Positions 1-10,671 of a stretch of 64,000 nucleotides of DNA are shown piece after piece. A program made the position numbers and the translations under genes. Numbering within the stretch: the stretch's first letter is position 1; each line of letters opens with the position of its first letter. The notes under the pieces are model-generated. The model did no database searches and was not told the DNA's origin. It was given only the letters and a program-made list of their open reading frames with translations. Source of the stretch: Alcanivorax sp. (GTDB taxonomy: Bacteria; Pseudomonadota; Gammaproteobacteria; Pseudomonadales; Alcanivoracaceae). The stretch spans positions 1,240,001 through 1,304,000 of the forward strand of contig CP051239.1 of NCBI GenBank assembly GCA_017794945.1. Reading direction: 5' to 3'.

Positions 1-747
1 ACAGAGGTGGGCGCCGTCCACGGGAATCGCCGCGCCGCTCATGTAGCTGGAGGCGTCGGAGGCGAGCAGCAACAGCGGCCCCACCAGCTCGTCGATCCGG
101 CCCAGGCGGCGGTAGGGGATGCGTTTGATCAGCTTCTCGCCGTGGGGGCCCTGGAAGAAGTCCCGGTTGATGTCGGTTTCCACATAGCCCGGGCAGATGG
201 CGTTGCAGCGGATATTGTGGCGCGCGTAATCCAGGGCGATGGACTGGGTGAACTGAACCACCGCCGCCTTGGCCACGGTGTAGGGGGCGAGCATGGCGCC
301 CACGCGCAGGCCGAGGATCGAGGCGATGTTGATGATGTTGCCGGGGCGACCGTCACGGCGCCATTGCTGGATGGCGAACTTGCTCACCGCCCAGACGCCA
401 TTCAGGTTGGTATCCACCACCGCGCGCCAGTCTTCTTCGCTGAGGGTGTCGGTGGCCCCTTCCCGGCTGATGCCGGCGTTGTTGATCACCACGTCCAGGG
501 CCGGCATGCGCTCGAAGGCGGCCTCCACGCTGGCGTGGTCGGCCACGTCCATGGGCACCACCACGGCGTCCCGGCCCAGGGCGCGCACCGCGTCGGCGGT
601 TTCTTCCAGCTTTTCCACGCGCCGCGCGGCGAGCACCAGGTCGGCGCCCTGTTCCGCCAGCACCCGCGCGAAGTGAGCGCCGAAGCCGCTGGACGCCCCC
701 GTGATCAGAATACGTTTGCCGCTGACGTCGAATCGGTTCTCGCTCAT
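1..747 (-). CDS. SDR family oxidoreductase (3' end cut by window edge)
   Basis: Short-chain dehydrogenase/reductase, a cytosolic NAD(P)-dependent oxidoreductase. The translation starts MSENRFDVSGKRILITGASS and shows the cofactor glycine motif TGASSGFG near residue 16, the NNAG motif, a catalytic Ser in NIASILG and the active-site YTVAK. It then runs to the usual C-terminal region (SSYMSGAAIPVDG) and leaves the window with no stop, so only a few residues are missing. The ATG at 747 is the first in-frame start after an upstream non-coding stretch. The substrate cannot be read from the sequence. The next gene upstream, an AraC regulator on the same strand, could be its regulator, but that is inference. 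Confidence 0.9.
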   Translation of the reverse strand, partial: MSENRFDVSGKRILITGASSGFGAHFARVLAEQGADLVLAARRVEKLEETADAVRALGRDAVVVPMDVADHASVEAAFERMPALDVVINNAGISREGATDTLSEEDWRAVVDTNLNGVWAVSKFAIQQWRRDGRPGNIINIASILGLRVGAMLAPYTVAKAAVVQFTQSIALDYARHNIRCNAICPGYVETDINRDFFQGPHGEKLIKRIPYRRLGRIDELVGPLLLLASDASSYMSGAAIPVDGAHLC

Positions 748-867
748 GGGGGTCTCTTTATCAGGTGGAGGAATAGGAAAGAAGAGCAAAACCCTAACGC
801 CGGGCGGGGCCGCGCTCAAGCGTCCACGGCGCGCACCGGCGGATGTTGGGTAAGCGGATGTGTCGAC

Positions 868-1899
868 TCAGCCGTTCTGATAGAAGCTGGGGGGATGGCC
901 GGTCCAGCGCCGGAAGGCGCGGGTGAAATTGCTGGGGTCGGCGTAGCCGAGCAGATCGGCGACTTTCTGCACCGGCTGGTTGGCCTGCAGATAGCGCACC
1001 GCCCGGGCCATGCGCACCTCGTCGAGCAGGTGCCGGTAGCTGACCCCCACCGCCGCCAGATAGCGTCGCAGGGTGCGGGAGGTCAGATGGAAGCTGGCCG
1101 CCAGCTGGTCCAGGCTGGGCAGCATGCCCTCCGCCTGCATCAGGCGGGCGCGCACCCGGGACGCCCAGTCCAGGTCCGCCTCCAGGCGCTGCAGCTCCTC
1201 TTCGCATTTGTGCGCGGCCATGCGCCGGGAGGCCGGGTCGGAGAGCGGGAACGCCACCTTCATCAGCCGCGCCGGGAAGCGCAGCGCGGCCACTTCACGG
1301 CCGAACACCACCGGCATGCCGAGCACCCCGGCGTAGCGCTCCGCGTGGGGCGGCGCCGCATAGGGCAATTCCAGGGTGGCGTCCCGCAGGCGGTCGTCGA
1401 GCAAATAGCGCAACCCGCCCACCAGCGCGGCGGTGACCACTTCCAGATAGGGCTCGCGGATGTCGCCCAGGTCGTAGGGTTCCGCCAGGCAAAAACGGAC
1501 CCAGCGGCCTTCCAGGCTGAGGCGCGGCAGGCACAGGCGGGTGCGGGTGCGGAAATAGCGCTCCAGCAGTTCCAGTGCCTCGCCCAGGTCGGCGCTGCTG
1601 ATCGCCGCGTAGCCAAGCAGCCCGTGGGCGGTGACGGTGAGCTGGCGGCCCAGCGCCAGGCCGATGGCCGGGTCGCCACTAAGATCCCGGGCGCCGGCCA
1701 TGACGCGCCGGAACTGCTCGAAGCGCAGCGCCGGCTCGGCGCTGTACACCTCCGCCTGGGTCAAGCCGACGTGCGCCAGCAGCCGGTCCGTGTCGAGACC
1801 GAACTCATGGACCAGCTCCACCAGATTACGGACATAGTTGACCGGAATCGGTGTGCGGTCGCCGGCGAGGCTGGGCAAATCCGCGATCTGAAGGCTCAT
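868..1899 (-). CDS. AraC family transcriptional regulator (OruR/ArgR-like type with N-terminal ligand domain)
   Basis: A 343-residue DNA-binding regulator. Residues roughly 20-210 resemble the 'arabinose-binding-like' effector domain common in regulators of lipid and ornithine genes. The C-terminal 100 residues carry the double helix-turn-helix, with the typical ends QKVADLLGYADPSNFTRAFR and RWTGHPP. It is transcribed away from the fatty acid desaturase at 2042, with 142 bp between the two starts, so autoregulation plus desaturase control is the simplest guess. Control of the downstream SDR gene is also possible. The effector is unknown. Confidence 0.9.
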   Translation of the reverse strand: MSLQIADLPSLAGDRTPIPVNYVRNLVELVHEFGLDTDRLLAHVGLTQAEVYSAEPALRFEQFRRVMAGARDLSGDPAIGLALGRQLTVTAHGLLGYAAISSADLGEALELLERYFRTRTRLCLPRLSLEGRWVRFCLAEPYDLGDIREPYLEVVTAALVGGLRYLLDDRLRDATLELPYAAPPHAERYAGVLGMPVVFGREVAALRFPARLMKVAFPLSDPASRRMAAHKCEEELQRLEADLDWASRVRARLMQAEGMLPSLDQLAASFHLTSRTLRRYLAAVGVSYRHLLDEVRMARAVRYLQANQPVQKVADLLGYADPSNFTRAFRRWTGHPPSFYQNG

Positions 1900-1939
1900 G
1901 ACCAGGAGAATACACCTGTTCGCGGCTTTGTCCGAAAAT

Positions 1940-1953
1940 GACAGGTCACTGTC
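1940..1953. promoter_or_regulatory. short palindrome in the AraC/desaturase intergenic region
   Basis: GACAG-GTCA-CTGTC, a perfect 5-bp-arm palindrome, lies in the 142 bp between the divergent AraC regulator and desaturase starts. It could be an operator, but AraC proteins usually bind direct repeats and the arms are short, so chance is not excluded. Confidence 0.3.
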
Positions 1954-2041
1954 CGGCGCGGCCCTTCGCCGTCGGCCAGGTGCCGGTAAGAATGGCGGCT
2001 TGGTTCAATCCACCCGCTGCCGTTTCCTTCCGGAGGACCCC

Positions 2042-3103
2042 ATGAGCGATACCCGAGGCTACCAGCGCACCTTCGGCGCCGACGACGCCCGAGCGATCCG
2101 CGATGCAATGAAACAGGACCTGGGACCGTCGGCGTTCCGGGCCCGGCCGTGGCGGGCGATCTGGTTTCTGCCCATGAGCCTGGTGATCGTCGGCGGTATC
2201 ACCGCGATCCTGACCCTGGGCCTGCCCTGGTGGGGTAATCTGATGATCGCCGTGGTGGTGGGCCACACCCTGGGCTGCCAGGCGCTGCTCGCCCATGAAG
2301 TGCTGCACGGCGCCCTGGGCATGAACCGGCGCCTGCAGAATCTGTTCGGCTGGATCGGCTTCGGGCCGATGATGATCCCGCCGGAGTTCTGGCGCCGCTG
2401 GCACAACGTGGCCCACCACGCGCACACCAACCTGGGCGACCGGGACCCGGATTCGTTCGGCACCGCCCACCGTTACAACAAGCACCCCAAGCTGGCCAAC
2501 TTCACCAAGCTGGCGCCGGGCTCGGGCACCTGGTACAGCTACTTCTTCCTGTTCTATTCCTTCATGTTCCACGCCCAGCTGGTGCTGTGGATGCAGACCC
2601 GCCGCCGCGAGGAATTCAAAGGGTTCGAGCGCAAGAAGGCGATTCGCCAGGCGTTGCTGTGCGGCGCCGCCTGGCTGGTTCTGGCGGTGCTGTCCGGGCC
2701 GCTGGCGCTGTTCACCGTGTTGATCCCGCTGATGATGGCCAACGCCCTGGGCCAGGGCTACATTCTCACCAACCACATGCTGCGCCCGCAGATGGACAAC
2801 AACCACCCGGTGGACAATTCCATGAGCGTGCGCCAGCTGCGCTGGCTGGACCCGTTGCATTTCCACTTCAGCCACCATGTGGAACACCACCTGTTCCCGA
2901 AGATGGGCTCCGATCAGGCGCCCAAGGCCCGCGCCTGGCTGCAACGGGAAATGCCGGACCGCTACGTCTGCCCGAGCCACGCCCGGGCGCTGGCGGCGCT
3001 GTACCAAACCCCGCGCGTCTATCAGGACGCGCACACGCTGGTGGATCCTCTGGACCGCTCACGCACCGTGGATGTGATGGCGCTACGGGCGGAGCTTCGC
3101 TAG
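2042..3103 (+). CDS. membrane fatty acid desaturase
   Basis: Membrane di-iron desaturase of 353 residues that would introduce a double bond into an acyl chain using O2 and electrons from a ferredoxin or rubredoxin partner. The three histidine boxes are visible: HEVLH at residues 85-89, HNVAHH at 121-126 and HHVEHH at 278-283. Hydrophobic segments near 40-80 and 165-240 match the four-helix topology of the family. The start at 2042 is preferred over upstream in-frame codons because GGAGG stands seven bases before it and the upstream extension is not hydrophobic or conserved-looking. It is divergent from an AraC regulator, which suggests inducible membrane-lipid adjustment. Substrate and position specificity are not deducible. 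Confidence 0.92.
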   Translation: MSDTRGYQRTFGADDARAIRDAMKQDLGPSAFRARPWRAIWFLPMSLVIVGGITAILTLGLPWWGNLMIAVVVGHTLGCQALLAHEVLHGALGMNRRLQNLFGWIGFGPMMIPPEFWRRWHNVAHHAHTNLGDRDPDSFGTAHRYNKHPKLANFTKLAPGSGTWYSYFFLFYSFMFHAQLVLWMQTRRREEFKGFERKKAIRQALLCGAAWLVLAVLSGPLALFTVLIPLMMANALGQGYILTNHMLRPQMDNNHPVDNSMSVRQLRWLDPLHFHFSHHVEHHLFPKMGSDQAPKARAWLQREMPDRYVCPSHARALAALYQTPRVYQDAHTLVDPLDRSRTVDVMALRAELR

Positions 3104-3123
3104 GGAGAGATGGCGCGGGGAGG

Positions 3124-3159
3124 CGTAGGTCGGGTTACGCTTCGCTAACCCGACCTACG
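3124..3159. repeat. perfect 14-bp-arm inverted repeat between desaturase and rsuA
   Basis: Arms 3124-3137 and 3146-3159 (CGTAGGTCGGGTTA and its complement) enclose an 8-base loop. The element sits between convergent genes and supplies the last codons and the TAA stop of rsuA, so it works as a hairpin in both transcripts. The arm sequence resembles a short palindrome dispersed in many proteobacterial genomes; copy number here is unknown. Confidence 0.75.
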
Positions 3160-3875
3160 GAGATTTCCGCTTCGGTGAGCGGGCGCCAGGCGCCGGCGGG
3201 CAGCGCCGGATCCAACTCAATGTCGCCCACCGCTTCGCGGTGCAGGTCGGTCACCCGGTTACCCACCGCCGCCAGCATCCTTTTCACCTGGTGGTAGCGG
3301 CCCTCGCTGAGGGTCAGAAGTAATTCCGTGCCACTCAGCGCCCGGGCCTCGGCGGGCCGGGTGGGGGCCGGGTCGTCGTGCAGCACCACCCCTTCGCGCA
3401 GCCGCGTCAGTTGGGTTTCGTCCAACGGCTCGGCGGTGGTCACCCGGTAGCGCTTGGCGCAATGGTGACGCGGCGACATCAGGCGGTGGGCCCACTGGCC
3501 GTCGGTGGTGAGCAGCAGCAAACCGGTGGTGTCCCGATCCAGGCGGCCGACAATGCGCAGGCCACGGCGCTGCTCGGCGGGAATCAGATCGATCACCGTG
3601 GGCAGGGCGTCCTCCAGCGCGCACACCCGACCGGCCGGTTTGTGCAGCATCAGATAGCGCTCACCGGGCAGCGTCAGAACCGCCCCCTCGAGGCGCACGC
3701 ACTCCCCCGGCGCCACGCTGCTGTTGGCCTTGAGGCCGGCGCGCGGCGCCCCGTCTTCACCGGTCACCGTGACTGCGCCGCCGCGAATCAGCACCTTGGC
3801 CTGTTTGCGGCTGAGGCCGGCGGCGTGGGCCACGAAGAAATCCAGCCGCGCCAGGCCGGTGGGCGAATCAGCCAA
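3135..3875 (-). CDS. rsuA: 16S rRNA pseudouridine(516) synthase RsuA
   Basis: Isomerises U516 of 16S rRNA to pseudouridine in the cytosol during 30S assembly. An N-terminal S4-type RNA-binding segment (RLDFFVAHAAGLSRKQAKVL) is followed by the RluB/RsuA catalytic core with the signature GRLDRDTTGLLLLTTDG, whose Asp is the nucleophile, then the KRYRV and EGRYHQVKRML motifs. I chose the TTG at 3875, giving 246 residues: AAGGAG lies nine bases upstream, while the ATG at 3908 has no ribosome site and would overlap the NYN gene further. The gene overlaps the upstream NYN nuclease by 8 bp, which suggests translational coupling. Its last codons lie in the inverted repeat at 3124-3159. Confidence 0.92.
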   Translation of the reverse strand: MADSPTGLARLDFFVAHAAGLSRKQAKVLIRGGAVTVTGEDGAPRAGLKANSSVAPGECVRLEGAVLTLPGERYLMLHKPAGRVCALEDALPTVIDLIPAEQRRGLRIVGRLDRDTTGLLLLTTDGQWAHRLMSPRHHCAKRYRVTTAEPLDETQLTRLREGVVLHDDPAPTRPAEARALSGTELLLTLSEGRYHQVKRMLAAVGNRVTDLHREAVGDIELDPALPAGAWRPLTEAEISVGRVSEA

Positions 3876-4347
3876 GCAGCAGGTCTCCTTCGATGGCAAT
3901 GAAATCATCGGCGGCGCGCATCAGCGCCGCCGCGGTGAGCGGCGCCACGCCGTAGACTTCCACCCGGCAGCCGTGCCGGGCGCGGATGTGGTCGGCGAGA
4001 ATGGCGAAGTCACCGTCCCCGGACGCCAGCACCACCCGGTCCACGCTGGACGCCTGTTCCATGATATCGATGGTGATGCCCACATCCCAGTCGCCCTTGG
4101 CGGAACCGTCGGCGCGCTGCAGGAACGGCTTGAGCTTCACGTTGAAACCGATGGCGCGCAGGATGTTCTGAAACTGGCGCTGCTTCTCATCGCCGCGTTC
4201 CACCGCGTAGGCGTGGGCGGCCACCACCTGGCGCCCGCCGGTGGCGCGCGCCCAGAGCGCGTTGTAGTCCACGTTGCGCCGGTGCGCCTGGCGGGCGGTG
4301 TAATACAGGTTCTGCACGTCGGCGAAGACGGCCACGGTGGAAGTCAT
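3868..4347 (-). CDS. NYN domain (LabA/DUF88-type) putative RNase
   Basis: A 159-residue PIN-like NYN domain protein, probably a metal-dependent ribonuclease. Conserved acidic positions are visible: FADVQN near residue 9, WDVGITIDIM mid-protein and SGDGDF near residue 108, which together form the acidic pocket of the family. The ATG start at 4347 is followed by a typical hydrophobic first strand (TVAVFAD). It is upstream of rsuA with overlapping ends, so both are likely on one mRNA; an RNA-related role fits this pairing. The substrate is unknown. Confidence 0.85.
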   Translation of the reverse strand: MTSTVAVFADVQNLYYTARQAHRRNVDYNALWARATGGRQVVAAHAYAVERGDEKQRQFQNILRAIGFNVKLKPFLQRADGSAKGDWDVGITIDIMEQASSVDRVVLASGDGDFAILADHIRARHGCRVEVYGVAPLTAAALMRAADDFIAIEGDLLLG

Positions 4348-4448
4348 GGTCGGCGGGACTCCTGGACATCGGGCTCGGCGGGGCCCGGCAGACGAATTTC
4401 GTCGGCGCCGAGGGCGCGATACTGCCCCGGCGCGAGCGGCTCCGGGAC

Positions 4449-4592
4449 TTGTGGGAGCGGGCCCTGCCCGCGAAAGGTCGGCTAAGCCGACCGGCAGGAT
4501 ACCAGAGTCCTTGTTGCTGCTACCGTTAGAGATGACTCTGGGATCCTGTCAGGAGCTTCGCTCCCTTTCGCTTGCAAGGCAAGCTCCCACAA
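4449..4592. repeat. REP/BIME-like nested palindrome with four internal hairpins
   Basis: The 400-bp gap between the NYN gene and rep contains one large imperfect inverted repeat: arms 4449-4509 and 4534-4592 around a 24-base centre. Each arm also holds two hairpins of its own: 4457-4471 (GCGGGC/GCCCGC) and 4476-4492 (GGTCGGC/GCCGACC) on the left, 4552-4564 (GGAGC/GCTCC) and 4570-4584 (GCTTGC/GCAAGC) on the right. The outer bases read GTGGGAGC, as in REP elements of Pseudomonas and relatives, which are mobilised by RAYT (TnpA-REP) transposases. No RAYT gene is in this window. Confidence 0.75.
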
Positions 4593-4747
4593 CCGGAGCT
4601 TCATAGAAAGGTACGGCGGCCCAGCGTTTTCCGCCGGCCGAGAAAACGGCCCAGTCTCATCGTGCACTTCCTGCAATCACGGCTCCTAAAGGGCATGCTC
4701 CGGCTGCTATGATACGCGCTTCGCCCACCAGCCCCGCCGGAGCGCCG

Positions 4748-6769
<2,022 letters not shown>

Positions 6770-6783
6770 ACCCGGCGCCGGGC

Positions 6784-7203
6784 TTACTTGGCGCCGCTTT
6801 CCTTGAGCATGTACAGCACCGTGGCTTCGATCTCTTCATCGCTGCAGTCGAAGCAGGTACCGCGCGGCGGCATGCCGTTCTGGCCCTCGATGGCGATCTT
6901 CACCAGCGTCGGGAAGCCTTCTTCCTCGATCTCTTCGGACCAGAGCAGGCGGTGTTCCGGACCCACCATGGGGGCCCCCGCCATGCCGGTGCCGTGGCAG
7001 TTCACGCAGTATCGGCCGTAGATCGCGGAGGGTTCGCGGGCAACGGTTTCGGCGTCGGGCGCCGGCTTATCGGCTGCCGACGCCCCGGCGCCCGGCGCAT
7101 CGGCGCCCGGAGCATCGGCGCCCGGACCGTCCGCGTCGCCACAGCCGGCGAGCAGCAACGAGACCAGAATACCGCCGAGGAGGGCGGGCCCGAAACGGCG
7201 CAT
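6784..7203 (-). CDS. lipoprotein cytochrome c5-type monoheme protein
   Basis: Membrane-anchored, periplasm-facing class I c-type cytochrome (139 residues). It starts MRRFGPALLGG and has a lipobox LLAGC at about residue 19, then a repetitive Gly-Ala-Asp-Pro linker (GADAPGADAPGAG), then heme motif CVNCH and a downstream Met in NGMPP as probable axial ligand. A CFDC pair near the C-terminus is the extra disulfide typical of cytochrome c5. The start overlaps the stop of the cytochrome gene at 7203 (TAATG), so the two are co-translated. The likely role is electron transfer from quinol oxidoreductases to a terminal oxidase; the partner is not identifiable. Confidence 0.85.
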   Translation of the reverse strand: MRRFGPALLGGILVSLLLAGCGDADGPGADAPGADAPGAGASAADKPAPDAETVAREPSAIYGRYCVNCHGTGMAGAPMVGPEHRLLWSEEIEEEGFPTLVKIAIEGQNGMPPRGTCFDCSDEEIEATVLYMLKESGAK

Positions 7204-7664
7204 TACTGGCTCTTGTCCACGATGTATTCCACCGCGGCGGCGATTTCCTCTTCGGAACAATCACTGCACATGCCCTTGGCCGGCATGGCGTTAAAGCCTT
7301 CGTAGGCGTGCTTCACCAGGGTGTCCATGCCTTTGTCGATGCGCGCGGCCCAGGCACCGGCGTCGCCGGTCTTGGGCGCGCCGGCGGCACCGGAGTCGTG
7401 GCAGGCGGCACAGCCGCTGCTGTAAACGGTGGCGGCGTCGCGCGGCTCACCGGAGGCGGCGCCGCCGGCATCGGCCATCTGGCTGCCGCAGTCCTCGCCT
7501 TCCACGCAGACGCTGCCCACCGGCTTGAGACGCTCGGCGGTGGCGCGGTCGCTGAGGATGGAGCGCTCACCCAGGGGGTAAGAAGACTTCTCCGCCGCCA
7601 GCGCGGCGTTGCCGGCGAAAACGGTGGCGAGAAGGACCAGGCTGGCGGTCAGCATTTTATTCAC
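7203..7664 (-). CDS. cytochrome c5 family protein (soluble, periplasmic)
   Basis: Monoheme cytochrome of 153 residues with a cleavable signal peptide (MNKMLTASLVLLATVFAGNAALA). The heme site CAACH is followed by GAAGAPKTGD, DKGMDTLVKHAYEGFNAMPAKG and CSDC, a near copy of the cytochrome c5 encoded at 59303. It differs by an N-terminal insertion of about 50 residues containing a CVEGEDC pair (residues about 53-59). It is translationally coupled to the lipoprotein cytochrome downstream, so both may form a short electron relay. Confidence 0.9.
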   Translation of the reverse strand: MNKMLTASLVLLATVFAGNAALAAEKSSYPLGERSILSDRATAERLKPVGSVCVEGEDCGSQMADAGGAASGEPRDAATVYSSGCAACHDSGAAGAPKTGDAGAWAARIDKGMDTLVKHAYEGFNAMPAKGMCSDCSEEEIAAAVEYIVDKSQ

Positions 7665-7815
7665 TATGACACCTCTGATAGCTATGACTTACCCCGGGGG
7701 CGGCCGGATTATACCCGCAGAAAACACCGGGAAAAAGGCGCCATCGACGCCTAACGCGGATTCAGCTTAGCGCGCGGCGCTCACGGCGCCGTGAAAAGCG
7801 CCCCGCGAGCGCGCC

Positions 7816-10413
7816 CTAGAGGCCGCCCACATCGATGCGCGGCAGCGCCAGGCGGAAGCAACTGCCCTGGTCCGGAACGCTTTCCACATGGATGGTGCCA
7901 CCGTGGCGCTCGGTCACTACCTTAACGAACCGCAGCCCCAGGCCGGCACCACGGGTACGCGCCCCGCCGCTGGTGCTGGCGCGGCTGAAGCGTTCGAACA
8001 GCTTGTCCTGGAACGCTTCCGGAATGCCCACGCCCTGGTCGCGTACGTCACAGCACACCTGGCCACCTTCCACATAGAGGCGCACCAGCACACTGCCGTT
8101 TTCGTGGCTGTATTTCACCGCGTTGGTGAGCAGGTTGACCACCAGACGCTCGAGCAGCTCATTGTTGCCGCGCACCCAGACGTCCTGCTCCTGATCGTAG
8201 TCAAAGCGCAAGGTGATACCCCGGCTCTGGGCCTGTATCTGCACCTGGTCGATGGCGGACTCGACCACGTCGAGCATGTCCTGCTCCACCATCTCCACGG
8301 ATTCTTCCGCCTCGACCCGCGCCAGTTGCAGAAACTGCTCGGCGATATTCAGGTTGCGCTGGGCGTAGTGCTCCACGTTATCGAGGAAGTCCCGCAGCCG
8401 TTCGCCGTCCTCGCCATGGCGCATCTTGCCGATCAGCGCCAGCACCGAAACCATCGGCGAACGCAGGTCGTGGGACAGGAAATCCAGCATTTCGGTGCGG
8501 GTGCGCATGGCCTGCTTGACGTCGGAAATGTCCTTGAGGCTGACGATCAGCATGCGCCCGGGCTGATCGCCGGCGTGCACCAGAATCATATCCAGGTACA
8601 GGTCCATGCCGCGCCGGTTGCGGCACTCTTTCTGCACCCGACCGTCGGCGAGCACCTCCTGGAGCAGGCCCATCCAGTCGCGATCACCGTGGAATTCCAG
8701 CTCGCGGCCGATATCCGCCAGCCCCAGGGTATCCTGGCCGACGCCCTCCAGGCTGAGCAGGTAGGCCGCCTGGGGATTGATAAAGACCACGCCCCCACAG
8801 GCGTCGCAGATCAGCACGCCCTCGCTCATCTGCGCCAGCCCGACCTGGAAAAAGCGGGTCAGTGCCTGTTGACGCTGTTCCTCGGAACGTAACCGCTCGA
8901 TGTGCTTTTCGATCACCTCGTAGCGCGGCCCGCCGCTACGGCGGCGCGCCTCGGTGCGGGCCAGCATGGCGCGAATCCAGTAATCGTAGGTATCCGCGTC
9001 GAGCCCCTGGCGCCAGGCCACCCACAGCTCGTAGCGCTTGCCCTCGTGGCGGAAGGGGTAACGCCGCGCCAGCTGACCGCGCCAGTCCACCGGCGCCAGC
9101 ACCTCGCCGCCGGACACCGGGGCGCCGCCCTGGGTCTGCAGGCGCCAGGCGCGTACCGGCAGTACCTGGTCGAGCATCCTCAGCATGCGCGACATGGGGG
9201 CCGGCTCGGTCAGACGGCGGTTGAGATCGCTGTACTCGGCCAGCCGCGCCAGGGCGTTGCGCATGTAGGCCATGGAGTACTCCAGGCGCCGCCAGGTCCA
9301 CAGCGGGTACGCGACGATGGCGGAAAGCAGCGCCGCCGCTGGCGGAAACCAGAGATTGAACAGCGCCAGCAGGCCATAGCAGACCGCCACGGTCAGGGCC
9401 AGAGAGGCCATCACCAGGGGGATGCTCCAGCGCGGCAGCACGAAGGGCAGCAGAAACGGGGCCAGCAGCGCCAGCAACAGGCTGACGAACAGGGCCGGCA
9501 CCGTATCCAGCCGCTCGATCAGCTGATGACGGCGCAGGGCATCGAAAATATTGGCGTTGATTTCCACGCCGGCCATCAGCTCGCCCTGACCGGCCATGGG
9601 GGTCGGCAGCATGTCGCCGAGCCCGGCGGCGGTGGCGCCGATGAAAACGAACTGGTCCTTCACCAGCTGGTCGGGCACCCGGCCTTCGAGCAGGTCCACC
9701 GCCGACACCTGCGGGTAGGTGCCGGCGCCGCCGGCGAACGGGATATAGCGGGGGTATTTGCGCACATTGGCGAGGCCGGCGAAATCCCCTTCATTACCCG
9801 CCGGGTAAAGATCCGTGGAGATCAGGCCCTCGCCTTCCAGCAGGGCCTGGGTAATGTGCGGCCACCAGGGCTGGCCGATGCCCGAGCGCATGAACACCGA
9901 GCGGGCCACGCCGTCGCCGTCCAGCTCCAGATCCACATGGCCCAGGCCCTTGGCGGCGCGGGCGAACTCGGCGTGCGGCAGCACCTCGATCAATTGGCCG
10001 CCGGAGCGCAGCTGCTCCACGTGCACCGGCAAATAGACGTGCCCGGCGGCGCGGATCGCCTCCGCCAGCGCCTGGTCGGACTCCGGCCGGCTGCGGTCCG
10101 GTTCCGACAGAATCAGATCCATGAGCACCGCGCGGGCGCCCTGCTTTTCCAGCTGGTTGATGATCTGCGCGTGTATGCGCCGGTCCCAGGGCCAGCGGCC
10201 CACCTCGCGAAGGCTGTATTCATCGATGCCGACGATCAACACATCGCCGGACGGCTCCATGGGCAGCCACTGCATGAGGTTGTCGTAGACATAGCGGTTG
10301 AAGAACGACAAGCCACCGCTGATCGAGAGCAAGACGCAAAGCCCGGCGACCACAAGAAGCACGGACAGGTGTTCCACCAGGTAGCGTCGTTGCTCGGAGC
10401 CGAGTTTCGCCAT
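7816..10413 (-). CDS. CHASE2-domain sensor histidine kinase
   Basis: Membrane sensor kinase of 865 residues. A first transmembrane helix (about 15-35) leads into a large extracytoplasmic CHASE2 domain (about 35-300; VLIVGIDEYSLREVGRWPW, VFIGATAAGLGDMLPTP). Then follow about three membrane helices (305-375), a linker, a PAS-like region (about 520-630), and the kinase core: H-box FLSHDLRSP with phosphoacceptor His648, N-box ELLERLVVNLLTNAVKYS, G-boxes DQGVGIPE and GAGLGLRFVK. The response regulator encoded just upstream on the same strand (10672-11358) is the obvious partner. The signal is unknown. Confidence 0.92.
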   Translation of the reverse strand: MAKLGSEQRRYLVEHLSVLLVVAGLCVLLSISGGLSFFNRYVYDNLMQWLPMEPSGDVLIVGIDEYSLREVGRWPWDRRIHAQIINQLEKQGARAVLMDLILSEPDRSRPESDQALAEAIRAAGHVYLPVHVEQLRSGGQLIEVLPHAEFARAAKGLGHVDLELDGDGVARSVFMRSGIGQPWWPHITQALLEGEGLISTDLYPAGNEGDFAGLANVRKYPRYIPFAGGAGTYPQVSAVDLLEGRVPDQLVKDQFVFIGATAAGLGDMLPTPMAGQGELMAGVEINANIFDALRRHQLIERLDTVPALFVSLLLALLAPFLLPFVLPRWSIPLVMASLALTVAVCYGLLALFNLWFPPAAALLSAIVAYPLWTWRRLEYSMAYMRNALARLAEYSDLNRRLTEPAPMSRMLRMLDQVLPVRAWRLQTQGGAPVSGGEVLAPVDWRGQLARRYPFRHEGKRYELWVAWRQGLDADTYDYWIRAMLARTEARRRSGGPRYEVIEKHIERLRSEEQRQQALTRFFQVGLAQMSEGVLICDACGGVVFINPQAAYLLSLEGVGQDTLGLADIGRELEFHGDRDWMGLLQEVLADGRVQKECRNRRGMDLYLDMILVHAGDQPGRMLIVSLKDISDVKQAMRTRTEMLDFLSHDLRSPMVSVLALIGKMRHGEDGERLRDFLDNVEHYAQRNLNIAEQFLQLARVEAEESVEMVEQDMLDVVESAIDQVQIQAQSRGITLRFDYDQEQDVWVRGNNELLERLVVNLLTNAVKYSHENGSVLVRLYVEGGQVCCDVRDQGVGIPEAFQDKLFERFSRASTSGGARTRGAGLGLRFVKVVTERHGGTIHVESVPDQGSCFRLALPRIDVGGL

Positions 10414-10671
10414 GAAATCCTATAACGTCAGTAGTAGTTCGGCCGCCACGGTGCCCAGGACCACCGTGGCCGGTCCAACGTAGCGTAACGGTACCACCGG
10501 GCGTTCACAGCCGGAACAGGGATTTTGCCGAAAAGCGCTCTTCCACCCGGTCGCGCACGGCGTCCCGGGTGCGACGCCGCGGCACCGAGGCAAGGGAAAA
10601 TCGGCGGTTATGAGGGGGAAATAACGACAGGCGGACCGCCTGGACGGGCACTCAGAGCAGCCCGCCGGCGA

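Noticed and set aside
7..1941. 644-codon open frame on the plus strand
   Set aside because: It is antisense to the SDR and AraC genes, whose motifs are clear; long shadow frames are expected at this G+C content.
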